From Pandoraea nosoerga (GTDB lineage: Bacteria > Pseudomonadota > Gammaproteobacteria > Burkholderiales > Burkholderiaceae): 64,000 nt of DNA. Shown piece after piece: positions 8,402 through 16,852 of the stretch. The stretch's first letter is position 1; each line of letters opens with the position of its first letter. The position numbers and the translations under genes are program-made. The notes beneath the pieces are model-generated. The model searched no databases and was not told the origin of the DNA. It saw only the letters and a program-made list of their open reading frames with translations. The stretch lies in assembly GCF_902459585.1 (NCBI RefSeq), contig NZ_CABPSC010000001.1, forward strand, positions 186,001-250,000, read 5' to 3'.

Positions 8402-8427
8402 TAGCGAATCAATTTAGCGAATCAATT
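8402..8427. repeat. 13-bp direct repeat in the gap before the D-amino-acid dehydrogenase
   Basis: TAGCGAATCAATT occurs twice head to tail (8402-8414, 8415-8427), about 100 bases upstream of the next start codon. It is AT-rich compared with its surroundings and could be a paired protein-binding site. Confidence 0.8.
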
Positions 8428-8528
8428 TTCACGACCCCGTTTTTCGCATCCGCCATTTTTGACCGTCCCTCGGGCTGACGCGGCCGACGCAGTACACTTA
8501 GCGTTTTCGTTTTTCGCAGGACGGCTTC

Positions 8529-9797
8529 ATGAACGATTCGCGTCCCGTCGTCGTCATCGGGGGCGGTTTGGTCGGCGTGTGTACCGCCGCATATCTTCAG
8601 CGTGCCGGGCACACCGTTGTCATCGTCGATCGGCAGTCTGCGCGCCAAGCGGCGTCGCTCGGCAATGCCGGGTGCATCAACGGATCCTCTGTCGTTCCGA
8701 TCGCCATGCCCGGCGTGCTCTGGCAGGTGCCGGGCTGGCTGATGCAGCCCGATGGTCCGCTGGTGCTGCGCTGGCGTTATCTGCCGCGCATGATGCCCTG
8801 GCTGCTGCGGTTCATTGCGGCGAGTCAGCCCGATCGGGTCGCGGCACAGGCACGTGCATTGCGCGCGCTCCTCGGCCCGGCGCTCGAGGCCTATCAGCCC
8901 TTGCTCGACGACGCCAACGCAAACGACCTCGTCACGCGTCGCGGTTATCTCATTGCGTATTCGACGGAAAGCGGCATGCGGGGCGACGAAGGCGGCATGG
9001 CGCTGCGGCGCGAGAACGGCGTGCTGATCGAGACGCTGGACGCTGCCGCGCTGCGCGAGTTCGAGCCGACGTTATCCCGCGACTTCGTCGGTGCACGCTA
9101 CATCAGCGAGACGGGACATACGCTCGATCCGGGCGCGTTGCTCGCCCGGCTGACAGCGCAGGTGACGGCCCGCGGCGGGCGCGTGGTCGACGGCTCCGCC
9201 GTGGCCATCGAGACGAACGACGCGCGCGCGGTTGCCGTGCATACCGATCGGGGACGCGAAGTCGCGAGCGCAGTCGTCGTGGCCGCCGGTGCCTGGTCGG
9301 CGCCGTTCGCGCGCCAATTGGGTGACCGAATCGTTTTCGACACCGAACGCGGTTACCACGTTGAAATTCCTGCGCCGGAGGAAATGCCGTCGCGGCCAGT
9401 GATGTGGGCCGAGGGCAAGCTGTTCGCCACCCCGATGAACGGACGCCTTCGCGGCGCCGGCACGGTCGAGCTCGCAGGCTTGCAGGCGCCGCCGAACTGG
9501 CGTCGCGCGGACCTGCTACTGCGCCAGTTGCACCAGATGTTCCCCGGCGCAGCGCCGGGCGCGAAGTCGACGGCGTCGGTGGACGGCGCGCGGTGGCAAG
9601 GCTTCCGCCCGAGCACGCCCGACTCGCTGCCGGTGCTGGGCGCGGCCTCCAAGGTACCGAACGCGTTCTATGCGTTCGGCCACGGGCACGTGGGTCTGAC
9701 CGCCGCCGCATCGACGGGCCGCACGATTGCGGCGCTGGTAAGCGGCGAGCGACCGACGATCGACCTGTCGCCGTTCTCCATCGGCCGCTTCCGCTGA
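8529..9797 (+). CDS. FAD-dependent D-amino-acid dehydrogenase (DadA-like)
   Basis: A 422-residue DAO-family flavoprotein. The FAD-binding Rossmann motif VIGGGLVGVCTAAYLQRAG is at residues about 9-27. The GNAG box of D-amino-acid dehydrogenases is near residues 46-49, and the C-terminal GFRPSTPDSLPVLG and GHGHVGLTAA close the FAD site. Such enzymes deaminate D-amino acids at the inner membrane and pass electrons to quinone. No alanine racemase (dadX) is adjacent, so the substrate may not be D-alanine. It converges on the luciferase-like monooxygenase, with a 10-bp tandem array between the genes. Confidence 0.85.
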   Translation: MNDSRPVVVIGGGLVGVCTAAYLQRAGHTVVIVDRQSARQAASLGNAGCINGSSVVPIAMPGVLWQVPGWLMQPDGPLVLRWRYLPRMMPWLLRFIAASQPDRVAAQARALRALLGPALEAYQPLLDDANANDLVTRRGYLIAYSTESGMRGDEGGMALRRENGVLIETLDAAALREFEPTLSRDFVGARYISETGHTLDPGALLARLTAQVTARGGRVVDGSAVAIETNDARAVAVHTDRGREVASAVVVAAGAWSAPFARQLGDRIVFDTERGYHVEIPAPEEMPSRPVMWAEGKLFATPMNGRLRGAGTVELAGLQAPPNWRRADLLLRQLHQMFPGAAPGAKSTASVDGARWQGFRPSTPDSLPVLGAASKVPNAFYAFGHGHVGLTAAASTGRTIAALVSGERPTIDLSPFSIGRFR

Positions 9798-9824
9798 GCC
9801 GAGACGGCGGCGCGCGGCGCCACG

Positions 9825-9864
9825 CCACATCGGGCCACATCGGGCCACATCGGGTCACATCGGG
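9825..9864. repeat. Four copies of a 10-bp tandem repeat between convergent genes
   Basis: CCACATCGGG is repeated three times and then once as TCACATCGGG, with a broken fifth copy after it. It starts 28 bases after the dehydrogenase stop codon. Confidence 0.95.
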
Positions 9865-9906
9865 TCACACTACGCCACGCGCCGCCCGTCAGCGACGCAT
9901 TACGCA

Positions 9907-10908
9907 TTACGCCTTCCACACGCTCGCCACGATGTCGCATGAGCGCAGGCGAAGCGCAGGGTCGTAGACGTCGGTAACGAGCATCAGCTCGTCCGCCCGC
10001 GTGCGCTCGACCAGGTGCGACAGTCCGTCCTGCACGCGCTGCGGACCGCCAACGACGGCCACGCCGAGGAACGCCTCCACGGAGTGCTGCTCGGCCGGGT
10101 CCCAGCGCTCGTCCATGTCGTGCACCGGCGGTTGCAGCTTCAGGCTCTGTCCGCGCATCAGCGCAAGGATCTTCTGCTGTGCCGAAGTCGCGAGATAAGC
10201 GGCCTCTTCGTCGGTCGGTGCTGCAACGACCGGCACGCCAATCATGACGTAAGGCTTGTCGAGGACGGCGGACGGACGGAAAAGGTCGCGATAAAGACGA
10301 ATCGCATCGAACATGAACCGCGGCGCGAAATGCGATGCGAACGCGTAGGGCAGACCCAGATGCGCGGCCAGTTGCGCCGAGAAAAGCGATGAACCGAGCA
10401 GCCACACGGGAATGTCGCTGCCCGCGCCGGGCGTCGCCACCAGGCGCTGCCCAGGCTGCGCCGGCGCCAGGAGCGCACGCAACTCCGCGACCTGCTCCGG
10501 AAAATCGTCCCCATCGGACAGACGATCGCGGCGCAGCGCGCGCATCGTCGCCTGATCGGCGCCCGGAGCACGGCCCAACCCGAGGTCGATGCGCCCCGGA
10601 TACAGCGCCGCGAGCGTACCGAAGTTTTCGGCAACGACCAGCGGAGGGTGGTTCGGCAGCATCACGCCACCCGAGCCGACGCGAATTCGCGACGTCTTGC
10701 CCGCGACGTGGCCGATCAGCAACGCCGTCGCCGAACTCGCAATGCCATCCATGTTGTGATGTTCGGCCAGCCAGAACCGCGTGAACCCGAGACGCTCGAC
10801 GTGTTGGGCGAGTTCCGTGGACTGTTTGAGGGCTTCGGCTACCGTGCCACCGGCGCGTACAGGCACCAGGTCCAGCATCGAGAGGGCCGTTTTCGACAGA
10901 CTGCTCAT
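9907..10908 (-). CDS. Luciferase-like (LLM class) flavin-dependent monooxygenase
   Basis: A 333-residue TIM-barrel protein of the bacterial luciferase superfamily, YhbW-like. Typical blocks are [32 protein letters not shown] and [12 protein letters not shown]. These proteins use reduced FMN and oxygen, though many members have no known substrate. The start at 10908 is chosen because GGAGA sits 7-8 bases before it, inside the sequence that would encode four extra residues from an ATG at 10920. The gene is divergent from an HxlR regulator that probably controls it. Confidence 0.88.
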   Translation of the reverse strand: MSSLSKTALSMLDLVPVRAGGTVAEALKQSTELAQHVERLGFTRFWLAEHHNMDGIASSATALLIGHVAGKTSRIRVGSGGVMLPNHPPLVVAENFGTLAALYPGRIDLGLGRAPGADQATMRALRRDRLSDGDDFPEQVAELRALLAPAQPGQRLVATPGAGSDIPVWLLGSSLFSAQLAAHLGLPYAFASHFAPRFMFDAIRLYRDLFRPSAVLDKPYVMIGVPVVAAPTDEEAAYLATSAQQKILALMRGQSLKLQPPVHDMDERWDPAEQHSVEAFLGVAVVGGPQRVQDGLSHLVERTRADELMLVTDVYDPALRLRSCDIVASVWKA

Positions 10909-11028
10909 GGGATTCTCCATTTACGTGCGCATACTGGCAGGGCCATCGCCCGGCCGCGCCATGTCCTCGCGCGGGGCGATCACGCTCCCGGGGTGACGCG
11001 CACTACCGGCAGAAAGTATAGTGACGAA

Positions 11029-11052
11029 GGTGCCAAATCCCCAGTAGGCACC
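11029..11052. promoter_or_regulatory. Candidate HxlR operator
   Basis: GGTGCC (11029-11034) and GGCACC (11047-11052) form an inverted repeat with 12 bases between. It lies in the 174-bp space between the monooxygenase and the HxlR gene, 30 bases before the latter's ATG. The position fits autoregulation and control of the divergent gene. The arms are short, so this is tentative. Confidence 0.4.
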
Positions 11053-11082
11053 CTTTAGTTGAATAGTCACCATTTGGTTACC

Positions 11083-11481
11083 ATGAGCAAACCCGAACCG
11101 TTCGTTTTCGAAGAGACGTGTGTGCCGCGCCGCGTGCTGGAACTCTTCAGCGTGAAGTGGACGAGCATGGTGCTCTACGCCTTGCAGTGCGGCACCACGC
11201 GCACCGGCGAGTTGCAGCGCCGCCTGCCTGGCATTTCCAAGAAGATGCTCACGCAGACGCTGCGCGAGCTCGAGCGGGATGGTCTGATTCACCGCGAGGT
11301 CTACGCGGTGGTCCCGCCCAAGGTCGAATACTCGCTCACGCCGCTGGGCGAGCTCTTCATCGAGCCGATCGAAATGCTTTACCGATGGGGCAACCAGCAT
11401 GCAGACGTCCTCGCACAATTGAGTCTGCGCCGCGGTAAGCGCAGCCCCTCTCCCGCGGTTGCCGATTTCACGGTTATCTGA
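11083..11481 (+). CDS. HxlR-family transcriptional regulator
   Basis: A 132-residue winged-helix regulator with the family's N-terminal ELFSVKWTSMVLYAL, recognition region RLPGISKKMLTQTLRELERDG and wing YAVVPPKVEYSLTPLG. HxlR proteins bind as dimers and often sense quinones, aldehydes or other electrophiles, sometimes through a Cys near the N terminus; Cys12 (in EETCVPRR) is a candidate here. ATG 11083 is preferred to an upstream TTG at 11059. It is divergent from the flavin monooxygenase, its likely target. Confidence 0.9.
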   Translation: MSKPEPFVFEETCVPRRVLELFSVKWTSMVLYALQCGTTRTGELQRRLPGISKKMLTQTLRELERDGLIHREVYAVVPPKVEYSLTPLGELFIEPIEMLYRWGNQHADVLAQLSLRRGKRSPSPAVADFTVI

Positions 11482-11588
11482 CAGAGTGGCCATGTTGCAG
11501 CGCAAAGTGCGTCGCGCCTGCAGCCGTACTCTCGTCACGAACTCCGCGGCCGGCGCCGACTGGCCTCGCGCCGCATCGCCGAGGGATC

Positions 11589-12695
11589 ATGCCAAGCCAC
11601 CAGAAAGCCCGTGCCGCCACGCGGGCGTCAGCGAACGCCCGCGCAACGGCGCGCGCATCCGGCACCCTGCCCGTCGACCTTGCGCTGCAGGGCGGCGGCG
11701 CGCACGGCGCGTTCACATGGGGCGTGCTCGACCGACTGCTTGAAGAGATCTCCCACACCTCGCCCTTTCACATCGAAGGCATCTCCGGCACGTCGGCCGG
11801 TGCCATGAACGCCGCAGTGCTCGCGACCGGCTATGCCCGTGGCGGCCCAGACGCAGCGCGCGGCGCGCTCGAGCGTTTCTGGCGTGACGTCGCTCACGCC
11901 GGCCGGTTCAGTCCGTTGCGTCGCACCCCTCTCGACATCGTGCTGGGCCGCTGGTCGCTCGACAATTCACCGTTCTTCATGTTTTTCGATCTGGCTGCAC
12001 GCGTCGTGTCACCCTACGATCTCGCACCGCTCGAATTCAATCCGCTGCGTCGGCTGCTCGCCGACCACATCGATTTCGACGGTATCGGCGCCTGCCCGAT
12101 TCAGCTTTTCATCACCGCGACGAACGTGCGCACCGGACGCGGGCGCGTCTTTCGCAACGCCGAGATGACGGCCGACGTGCTCCTCGCATCCGCGTGTCTG
12201 CCAATGCTCTATCGCGCCATCGACATCGACGGCGAATCGTACTGGGACGGCGGCTACGCGGGCAATCCGTCGATCACGCCACTGGTGCGCGAGACGGTGT
12301 CGTGCGACACCATTCTCGTACAGGTCAACCCCGTCGAGCGCGCCGAAGTGCCGCGCTCGGCGCGCGACATCCTGAACCGCGTCAACGAAGTGTCGTTCAA
12401 CGCCACGCTGCTCAAGGAATTGCGCATGATCGCAGTGCTGCGCCAGGTCGTGGACGCGGGCAGCGACGAAGGCAGGCGCTGGGCGCAGATGCGCATGCAT
12501 CGCATCGCGAGCGACATGATGACCTCGCTCGGCTACTCGTCGAAACTCTCCGCCGAATGGGATTTTCTGGTGATGCTGCGCGACGAGGGGCGACGCTGCG
12601 CGGACGCCTTCCTGCAACGGCACGGCGCAGACATCGGGCGTCGCGCGACGCTCGATCTGGACATTGGCCTCGATCCGCTCGCACAGGCGCCCTGA
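11589..12695 (+). CDS. Patatin-like phospholipase
   Basis: A 368-residue patatin-fold hydrolase with the oxyanion loop GGGAHG (from residue 35), nucleophile elbow GISGTSAG with Ser69, and the catalytic Asp in YWDGGYAGN (Asp220). The catalytic dyad is complete, so it should be active on lipid esters. There is no N-terminal signal; residues 1-25 are Ala/Arg-rich and probably unstructured. The C terminus lacks a POTRA/barrel domain, so this is a cytoplasmic type rather than a secreted type V phospholipase. Its natural substrate is unknown. Confidence 0.9.
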   Translation: MPSHQKARAATRASANARATARASGTLPVDLALQGGGAHGAFTWGVLDRLLEEISHTSPFHIEGISGTSAGAMNAAVLATGYARGGPDAARGALERFWRDVAHAGRFSPLRRTPLDIVLGRWSLDNSPFFMFFDLAARVVSPYDLAPLEFNPLRRLLADHIDFDGIGACPIQLFITATNVRTGRGRVFRNAEMTADVLLASACLPMLYRAIDIDGESYWDGGYAGNPSITPLVRETVSCDTILVQVNPVERAEVPRSARDILNRVNEVSFNATLLKELRMIAVLRQVVDAGSDEGRRWAQMRMHRIASDMMTSLGYSSKLSAEWDFLVMLRDEGRRCADAFLQRHGADIGRRATLDLDIGLDPLAQAP

Positions 12696-13081
12696 ATGGA
12701 GCTCGCCGGCATCCTGATCGGCCTGGGGCTACTCGTCTGGCTCGCCTATCGCGGCTGGACCGTGCTGCTGCCGCGCCCGCGGCGGGCGATCTCGCAGTGG
12801 GGCTGGGCGGTGCGTTCGTCACTTACGGCGGCATGAGCCTGTTCGCGGCCTTCTTCGTGCTGGCCCCCACGGCGCACTCTTTCGCGAGGCCGACATCCCG
12901 GTGCGGTTGATGCCGGCTGCCATTGCGCTGGGCGCCTCTACCTTCACGATGTCCGCCATGCCCGGCACGCCCGCCCTCCAGAACGCCATTCCAATACTTT
13001 TTTTCCGGCACGACCCCGTTCGCGGCACCGGGACTCGGCCTGATGGCCTCGGGCTCAGCGATCGAGCAGGCGTCCCAGACG
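12696..13081 (+). pseudogene. Remnant of a GntP-family permease
   Basis: The ATG at 12696 opens a frame reading MELAGILIGLGLLVWLAYRG, typical of the first helix of GntP-family permeases. After TVLLP the frame is lost and a large internal part is missing. Homology resumes in another frame (FVTYGGMSLFAAFFVLAPTAHS), shifts near 12882 into FREADIPVRLMPAAIALGAS and TFTMSAMPGTPALQNAIP. It shifts again at a T-tract near 12997 into GTTPFAAPGLGLMASG, then stops. About 130 of roughly 450 residues survive with at least two frameshifts. It overlaps the 3' end of the convergent M14 gene. Confidence 0.82.
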
Positions 13082-14038
13082 CATCATCGTGACATTCACG
13101 CCGAGATGGCGCATCGACGGCTGCACGATCACGCAGTTGTCGTAGGGCGTGACGATGATCTCGTCGCCGTCGCGCGCGATCTCCGTGCCGGCCTTTTCGA
13201 TCACCTCCAGTCCCTTGAACGGCTGCGAGAAGCGGAAGTCCATCGAGCGCGCCACCACGGGCTGCGTGATTTCCACGAACTTCTGGCGCGCCGGCTTCGG
13301 CAGCGTGAGCCACGCTGCCACGTCCTGCGCCGACACCACGCCCGCGTGGAGCAGGAAACGCGCGGCCGCGTCGAGCGCGACGTCGCGCGCGCTGGCCGCA
13401 AAGTGCTGGCCCGTCTCGATGAGCAGCGCGTTCTTCGGGCTTGCCGGATCGCCAAAACCGCCGTAGTCGCGCATGCGCGTGCCGTTGGCGTGTCCCTTGT
13501 CGATGATCACATGCTCGGGCGTGCCGATCTCGGCGGCCAGTGCGATGGCCTTCTCGAGCGGGCCGGTCATCATCAGCGGCGCCGAGGCTTCGTGCATCGA
13601 GTGAATGTCGAGCAGCAGATCGACCGTATCGATGAGCGCACGCATGGCGCGCGCTCGCGCCAGCTCACGGCTTTGGCGCTCGCCGTCGAGCGCCGCCGGC
13701 GACCAGACGCGGTTCATGTCTTCATCGAGAAAACGGGTCGCATCGGCGTTCTCGGCATTGAACGCTTCATACGCGCCGACGTTGCCGAAGCCCAGCGACA
13801 GACGGCCGGCCGAAGGGCGCACGCCCGCGGCGAGCAGCGCGTCCACGGCAATGGCGCCGCTCACTTCGTTGCCGTGCGTGAGTGCAAGAATCATGACGTG
13901 CCGGCCGGGCTTGCCGCTATCGAACGTATGCAGATAGTCGATGCCGGTGTTGCCTTCGCGCCAGCGGGTGATGTCGGGAAACGAGACTTCGATGGGGTAC
14001 GCCGGCAGGGCGGCGCGGATGGCTTCAAGCGTGGTCAT
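13055..14038 (-). CDS. Succinylglutamate desuccinylase/aspartoacylase family M14 metallo-deacylase
   Basis: A 327-residue zinc hydrolase. THGNE gives the zinc ligands His55 and Glu58, and LDIHSMHE gives the third, His146. The family removes acyl groups from N-acyl amino acids or splits small amides. It lies downstream of an MHS-type transporter on the same strand, with a T-tailed hairpin in the 113-bp gap, so it may be only partly co-transcribed with it. Starting at 14038 (MTTLEAIR) is supported by normal family length; the open frame continuing upstream is the antisense-like shadow of the transporter. The substrate is unknown. Confidence 0.87.
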   Translation of the reverse strand: MTTLEAIRAALPAYPIEVSFPDITRWREGNTGIDYLHTFDSGKPGRHVMILALTHGNEVSGAIAVDALLAAGVRPSAGRLSLGFGNVGAYEAFNAENADATRFLDEDMNRVWSPAALDGERQSRELARARAMRALIDTVDLLLDIHSMHEASAPLMMTGPLEKAIALAAEIGTPEHVIIDKGHANGTRMRDYGGFGDPASPKNALLIETGQHFAASARDVALDAAARFLLHAGVVSAQDVAAWLTLPKPARQKFVEITQPVVARSMDFRFSQPFKGLEVIEKAGTEIARDGDEIIVTPYDNCVIVQPSMRHLGVNVTMMRLGRLLDR

Positions 14039-14064
14039 GGAAAATGCTCCGCAAGGGGATGCCG

Positions 14065-14107
14065 AAAAAAAGACGACGTCGCGGCAGCAGAAGCGGCGGA
14101 CGTCGTC
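14065..14107 (-). terminator. Intrinsic terminator between the MHS transporter and the M14 deacylase
   Basis: Read on the minus strand, GACGACGTC (14107-14099) and GACGTCGTC (14080-14072) form a perfect 9-bp stem with an 18-base loop. Seven T residues (complement of 14071-14065) follow at once. This should stop most transcripts leaving the transporter gene before the deacylase. Confidence 0.75.
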
Positions 14108-14151
14108 GTTGCGGCGAAAATCAATCAGTCGATGGTCGGTGCGCCGGCCGG

Positions 14152-15480
14152 TCAGGCCTTCGATGCACGCGTCGAACCGTGCGCAATGCCGACGATCTTG
14201 CCTGCACGCACGCGGCGCCCCAGCGAGATCACGGCGCAGATGCTGAGCACGGCCGTCGCCATGACGTAGAAGCTCGGGGCGAGTTTGTTGTGCGTGGCGT
14301 CGATGAGCCAGGTCACGATCAGCGGGGCAAAACCGCCGAACACCGTTACCGAAAAGTTGTACGACAGCGCCAGGCCCGTGCCGCGAGTGCTCGTCGGGAA
14401 GATGTCGGCGAGAAGCGCGGGCAGCGGCGCGAGGCTCACCGCGATGAGCAGGCCGACGAGCGCCTGCACCATCAGCAGCGTCTGGAACGTCGGATAGCGA
14501 TTGAGCAGCACGAACAGCGGATACGTCGTCACGCCCACCAGAATCAGCGCCCAGAGCATCACGCGAATGCGGCCGAACCTGTCGGACAGATGGCCGACGA
14601 CCGGCGCCGCGATCATCAGCATCACGCCGGTCACGACCGCGCCGAGGAACGACGACGTCGCCGGAATGTGAAGTTGCTTCACCGCATACGTGGGCATGTA
14701 CAGCTTGTGGACGTAGTTGAACGCGGTGGCCGCGGCCACGACGCCGGCGCCGAGCAGCATGTTGGCGCGATCGCGGCCGAAGACTTCGCGCAGCGGCGAC
14801 TTCTCGCGCTGCTTCTCGCCGAGCTTCTTGAAGTCGGCGGTTTCGTCGATGTTGCGGCGAATGTAGAGGCCGACCGGGCCGATAAGCAGCCCCACGGCGA
14901 AGGCGATGCGCCAGCCCCACGCGCTCAGTTGGTCGGCGCTCAGCAACAGGCTGAGCAGCGCGGAGACGCCGGCGGCGAGCACCGTGGCCAGCCCCTGCGT
15001 AGACATCTGCCAACTGGCGAAGAAACCGCGGCGCCTGGCGTCGGCGTGCTCGACCATGAACGCCGTGGCCGCGCCGAATTCACCGCCGGTGGAGAAGCCC
15101 TGCAGCATGCGCGCCACGATGATGATGAGCGGCGAGGCTATGCCGATCTGCTCATAAGTCGGCGCAAACGCGATCATGGCGGTGCCGAGCATCATCAGGC
15201 CGATGGAGACCGTGAGCGAAGCCTTGCGGCCGGCGCGGTCGGCGTAGCTGCCGAGAATGATGGAACCGAGCGGACGCGTGACGAACGAGATCCCGAACGT
15301 GCCGACGGACAGCAGCAGCGAGGTGGTCGCGTCGTGCGCGGGGAAGAACAACTGGCCGATCACGATGGCGAAGTAGCCATAGATCAGCAAGTCGTAGAAC
15401 TCGAGTGCATTGCCGATGCTCGCGGCGCAGATTTCGCGCCACGGATTGTGTTGTGCCGGTTTGGCGGTGCTACTGGTCAT
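14152..15480 (-). CDS. MFS transporter, metabolite:H+ symporter (MHS) family
   Basis: A 442-residue, 12-helix permease. It has the MHS signatures SIGNALEFYDLLIYGYFAIVI in helix 1, SYADRAGRKASL in loop 2-3 and GGEFGAATAFMVEHA after helix 4. Relatives carry citrate, alpha-ketoglutarate, shikimate or other carboxylates with protons. ATG 15480 is chosen because AGGAG lies 7 bases before it; the frame's extension to 15582 is low-complexity (MRLMRLM) from a tandem repeat. The neighbouring deacylase suggests uptake of an acylated acid, which is inference. Confidence 0.88.
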   Translation of the reverse strand: MTSSTAKPAQHNPWREICAASIGNALEFYDLLIYGYFAIVIGQLFFPAHDATTSLLLSVGTFGISFVTRPLGSIILGSYADRAGRKASLTVSIGLMMLGTAMIAFAPTYEQIGIASPLIIIVARMLQGFSTGGEFGAATAFMVEHADARRRGFFASWQMSTQGLATVLAAGVSALLSLLLSADQLSAWGWRIAFAVGLLIGPVGLYIRRNIDETADFKKLGEKQREKSPLREVFGRDRANMLLGAGVVAAATAFNYVHKLYMPTYAVKQLHIPATSSFLGAVVTGVMLMIAAPVVGHLSDRFGRIRVMLWALILVGVTTYPLFVLLNRYPTFQTLLMVQALVGLLIAVSLAPLPALLADIFPTSTRGTGLALSYNFSVTVFGGFAPLIVTWLIDATHNKLAPSFYVMATAVLSICAVISLGRRVRAGKIVGIAHGSTRASKA

Positions 15481-15713
15481 ACCCTGCTCCTCTGGGGGTG
15501 GCTGGCATTGAAGTCGAAGTGTGTGGCGGCCGCACGCGCGGCGCATGAGGCGCATGAGGCGCATCAGCTGCATGGGGCCCATTCATGAGGCGCGCGGGCC
15601 ACCGGCCAGTCTCAGGAAGCGGAGTGTAGGCGGGAGAAATTCGGGCTTCGTGCCGTTTCGGCACGCAAATGTGCTGATTGCAGCGCAACAGGTCGAGCGC
15701 CCGGCGACCTGCC

Positions 15714-15740
15714 AAAAAAACGCCGCGGGCAAGCCGCGGC
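15714..15740 (-). terminator. Intrinsic terminator of the ferritin-like stress gene
   Basis: On the minus strand GCCGCGG-CTTGC-CCGCGGC (15740-15722) forms a perfect 7-bp GC stem followed by G and seven T residues (complement of 15720-15714). It lies about 100 bases after the stop of the DUF892 gene. Confidence 0.8.
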
Positions 15741-15837
15741 CAAGAGGGAACCGTATTCTCGCCGCGCTTGAGCCCGTTGGGGGCCGCCGCAGTCCCGGCG
15801 AGCGCGAACGACCCGCCAGCGCACGCGGCGTGGCGAT

Positions 15838-16347
15838 TTATCGCTTCGCCGAGTCTTCGTCCATCGCGTCACGCGTGAGATATGCGCCGGTCACGTGCGG
15901 CAGATGCTCGAGCAGCCACCGCGCCATCTCGACTTCCTGGGGCAAGATCATTTCGCAGGTCTCGCGCACGTCGTCGCGCCCGCAGGTGCGCGCGGCGGCG
16001 ATCAGTGTCGTGTACGCCGCGATCTCGATGTTCTCGAAGACATAGCCGGCCATGGCCCCCTTGACCACCTCGTCCGAGGCGAGGCCGCCGCCAAGCGCCT
16101 GCCCGAAGGCGCCGATACGTCCGGCAAGGTCCTTCATCGTCGAAGGCGAGCTGCCCATGCTGTCCAGACACGCTTCGAGCGACTTCTGCTGCCCGATCGT
16201 CTCTTCGATGTGCTGTTCGATTCGCGCCTTGAGTTCGGGGTAATGCTCAAGACGCGACGCCTGCGCCTTGAGCATCGTCTCCGCATGCTTTTCCATCGCA
16301 TACGCATCCCGGAGCCAATCGATCAGATGATCCTGTGCTTCGTTCAT
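15838..16347 (-). CDS. DUF892 / YciE-type ferritin-like domain protein
   Basis: This 169-residue, all-helical protein belongs to the YciE/DUF892 ferritin-like family. It starts LIDWLRDAYAMEKHAETML and carries the carboxylate/His pairs expected of a di-iron four-helix bundle (EKHAE, EQHIEETIGQQ, FENIEIAAYTTL, CEMILPQEVEMA). The family is usually stress-induced and its enzymatic role is not settled. The ATG at 16347 has a clear AGGAGA upstream; the longer frame to 16602 is non-coding in character. It is transcribed alone and ended by the hairpin at 15714-15740. Confidence 0.9.
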   Translation of the reverse strand: MNEAQDHLIDWLRDAYAMEKHAETMLKAQASRLEHYPELKARIEQHIEETIGQQKSLEACLDSMGSSPSTMKDLAGRIGAFGQALGGGLASDEVVKGAMAGYVFENIEIAAYTTLIAAARTCGRDDVRETCEMILPQEVEMARWLLEHLPHVTGAYLTRDAMDEDSAKR

Positions 16348-16582
16348 GAATCTCTCCTGTTGGATTGAATGAGCGCCAGACGGCGGCTGCCACACTCGCC
16401 GCCCTCCCGAATCTCCGAAGGTCTCGTCGAGGGATAGGCGCGACCTCGCTGCCGAAGCACGCAACGGGCGTGCCAGCACGCCGCCGACGCTACCCGCCCG
16501 CCGCGGCGGCGCGCCGGAACGGAGAATGTGCACAAGTCTGTAGAAATCACCTCTTTCGCAAGCGCGCACCGACGCGGCCAGA

Positions 16583-16610
16583 CGGCAAGCGGCAAGCGGC
16601 AAACGGCAAA
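16583..16610. repeat. Four copies of a 7-bp tandem repeat
   Basis: CGGCAAG, CGGCAAG, CGGCAAA, CGGCAAA follow each other exactly. Confidence 0.92.
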
Positions 16611-16720
16611 ACGCCGCGCGCGACGCCCGGCGCGGCGCGCCGTCGGAACAGGGGGCCGGTTCGCCCGCTACGTCGACGAACCTGCGGGGCGTCGTGGGCT
16701 ACCACGGTGGCAACGGCCCA

Positions 16721-16780
16721 CGGGGCACGCAAAGGCACACAAAGGCACACAAAGGCACACGAAGGCACACGAAGGCACGC
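16721..16780. repeat. Six copies of a 10-bp tandem repeat
   Basis: The units are CGGGGCACGC, AAAGGCACAC three times, GAAGGCACAC and GAAGGCACGC, all in exact register. It ends 72 bases before the start of the dehydrogenase small subunit, so its 10-bp (one helical turn) period faces the likely promoter or leader. Confidence 0.95.
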
Positions 16781-16852
16781 AACTTGCCTGATGCAGAACC
16801 GGACGGCCAGCCGGCCGGCTTTGCACTCCGGAAACCCTGCCACGGATCGACC

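Larger units (their letters stand above)
16348..16852. other. Divergent intergenic region with two tandem arrays
   Basis: 505 bp without a convincing gene, between the DUF892 start and the dehydrogenase operon. It contains a four-copy 7-bp array (16583-16610) and a six-copy 10-bp array (16721-16780). No clear promoter was recognised. The open frames here (for example from 16694) simply read through the arrays. Confidence 0.65.

Noticed and set aside
13055-15013. A 652-codon frame joining the M14 deacylase to an N-terminal extension
   Set aside because: The extension reads through the transporter gene in another frame; the deacylase has a normal start at 14038 after a terminator.
16694-16852. 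N-terminal extension of the dehydrogenase small subunit to 16694
   Set aside because: This part translates the 10-bp tandem array; the twin-arginine-like signal begins at 16853.
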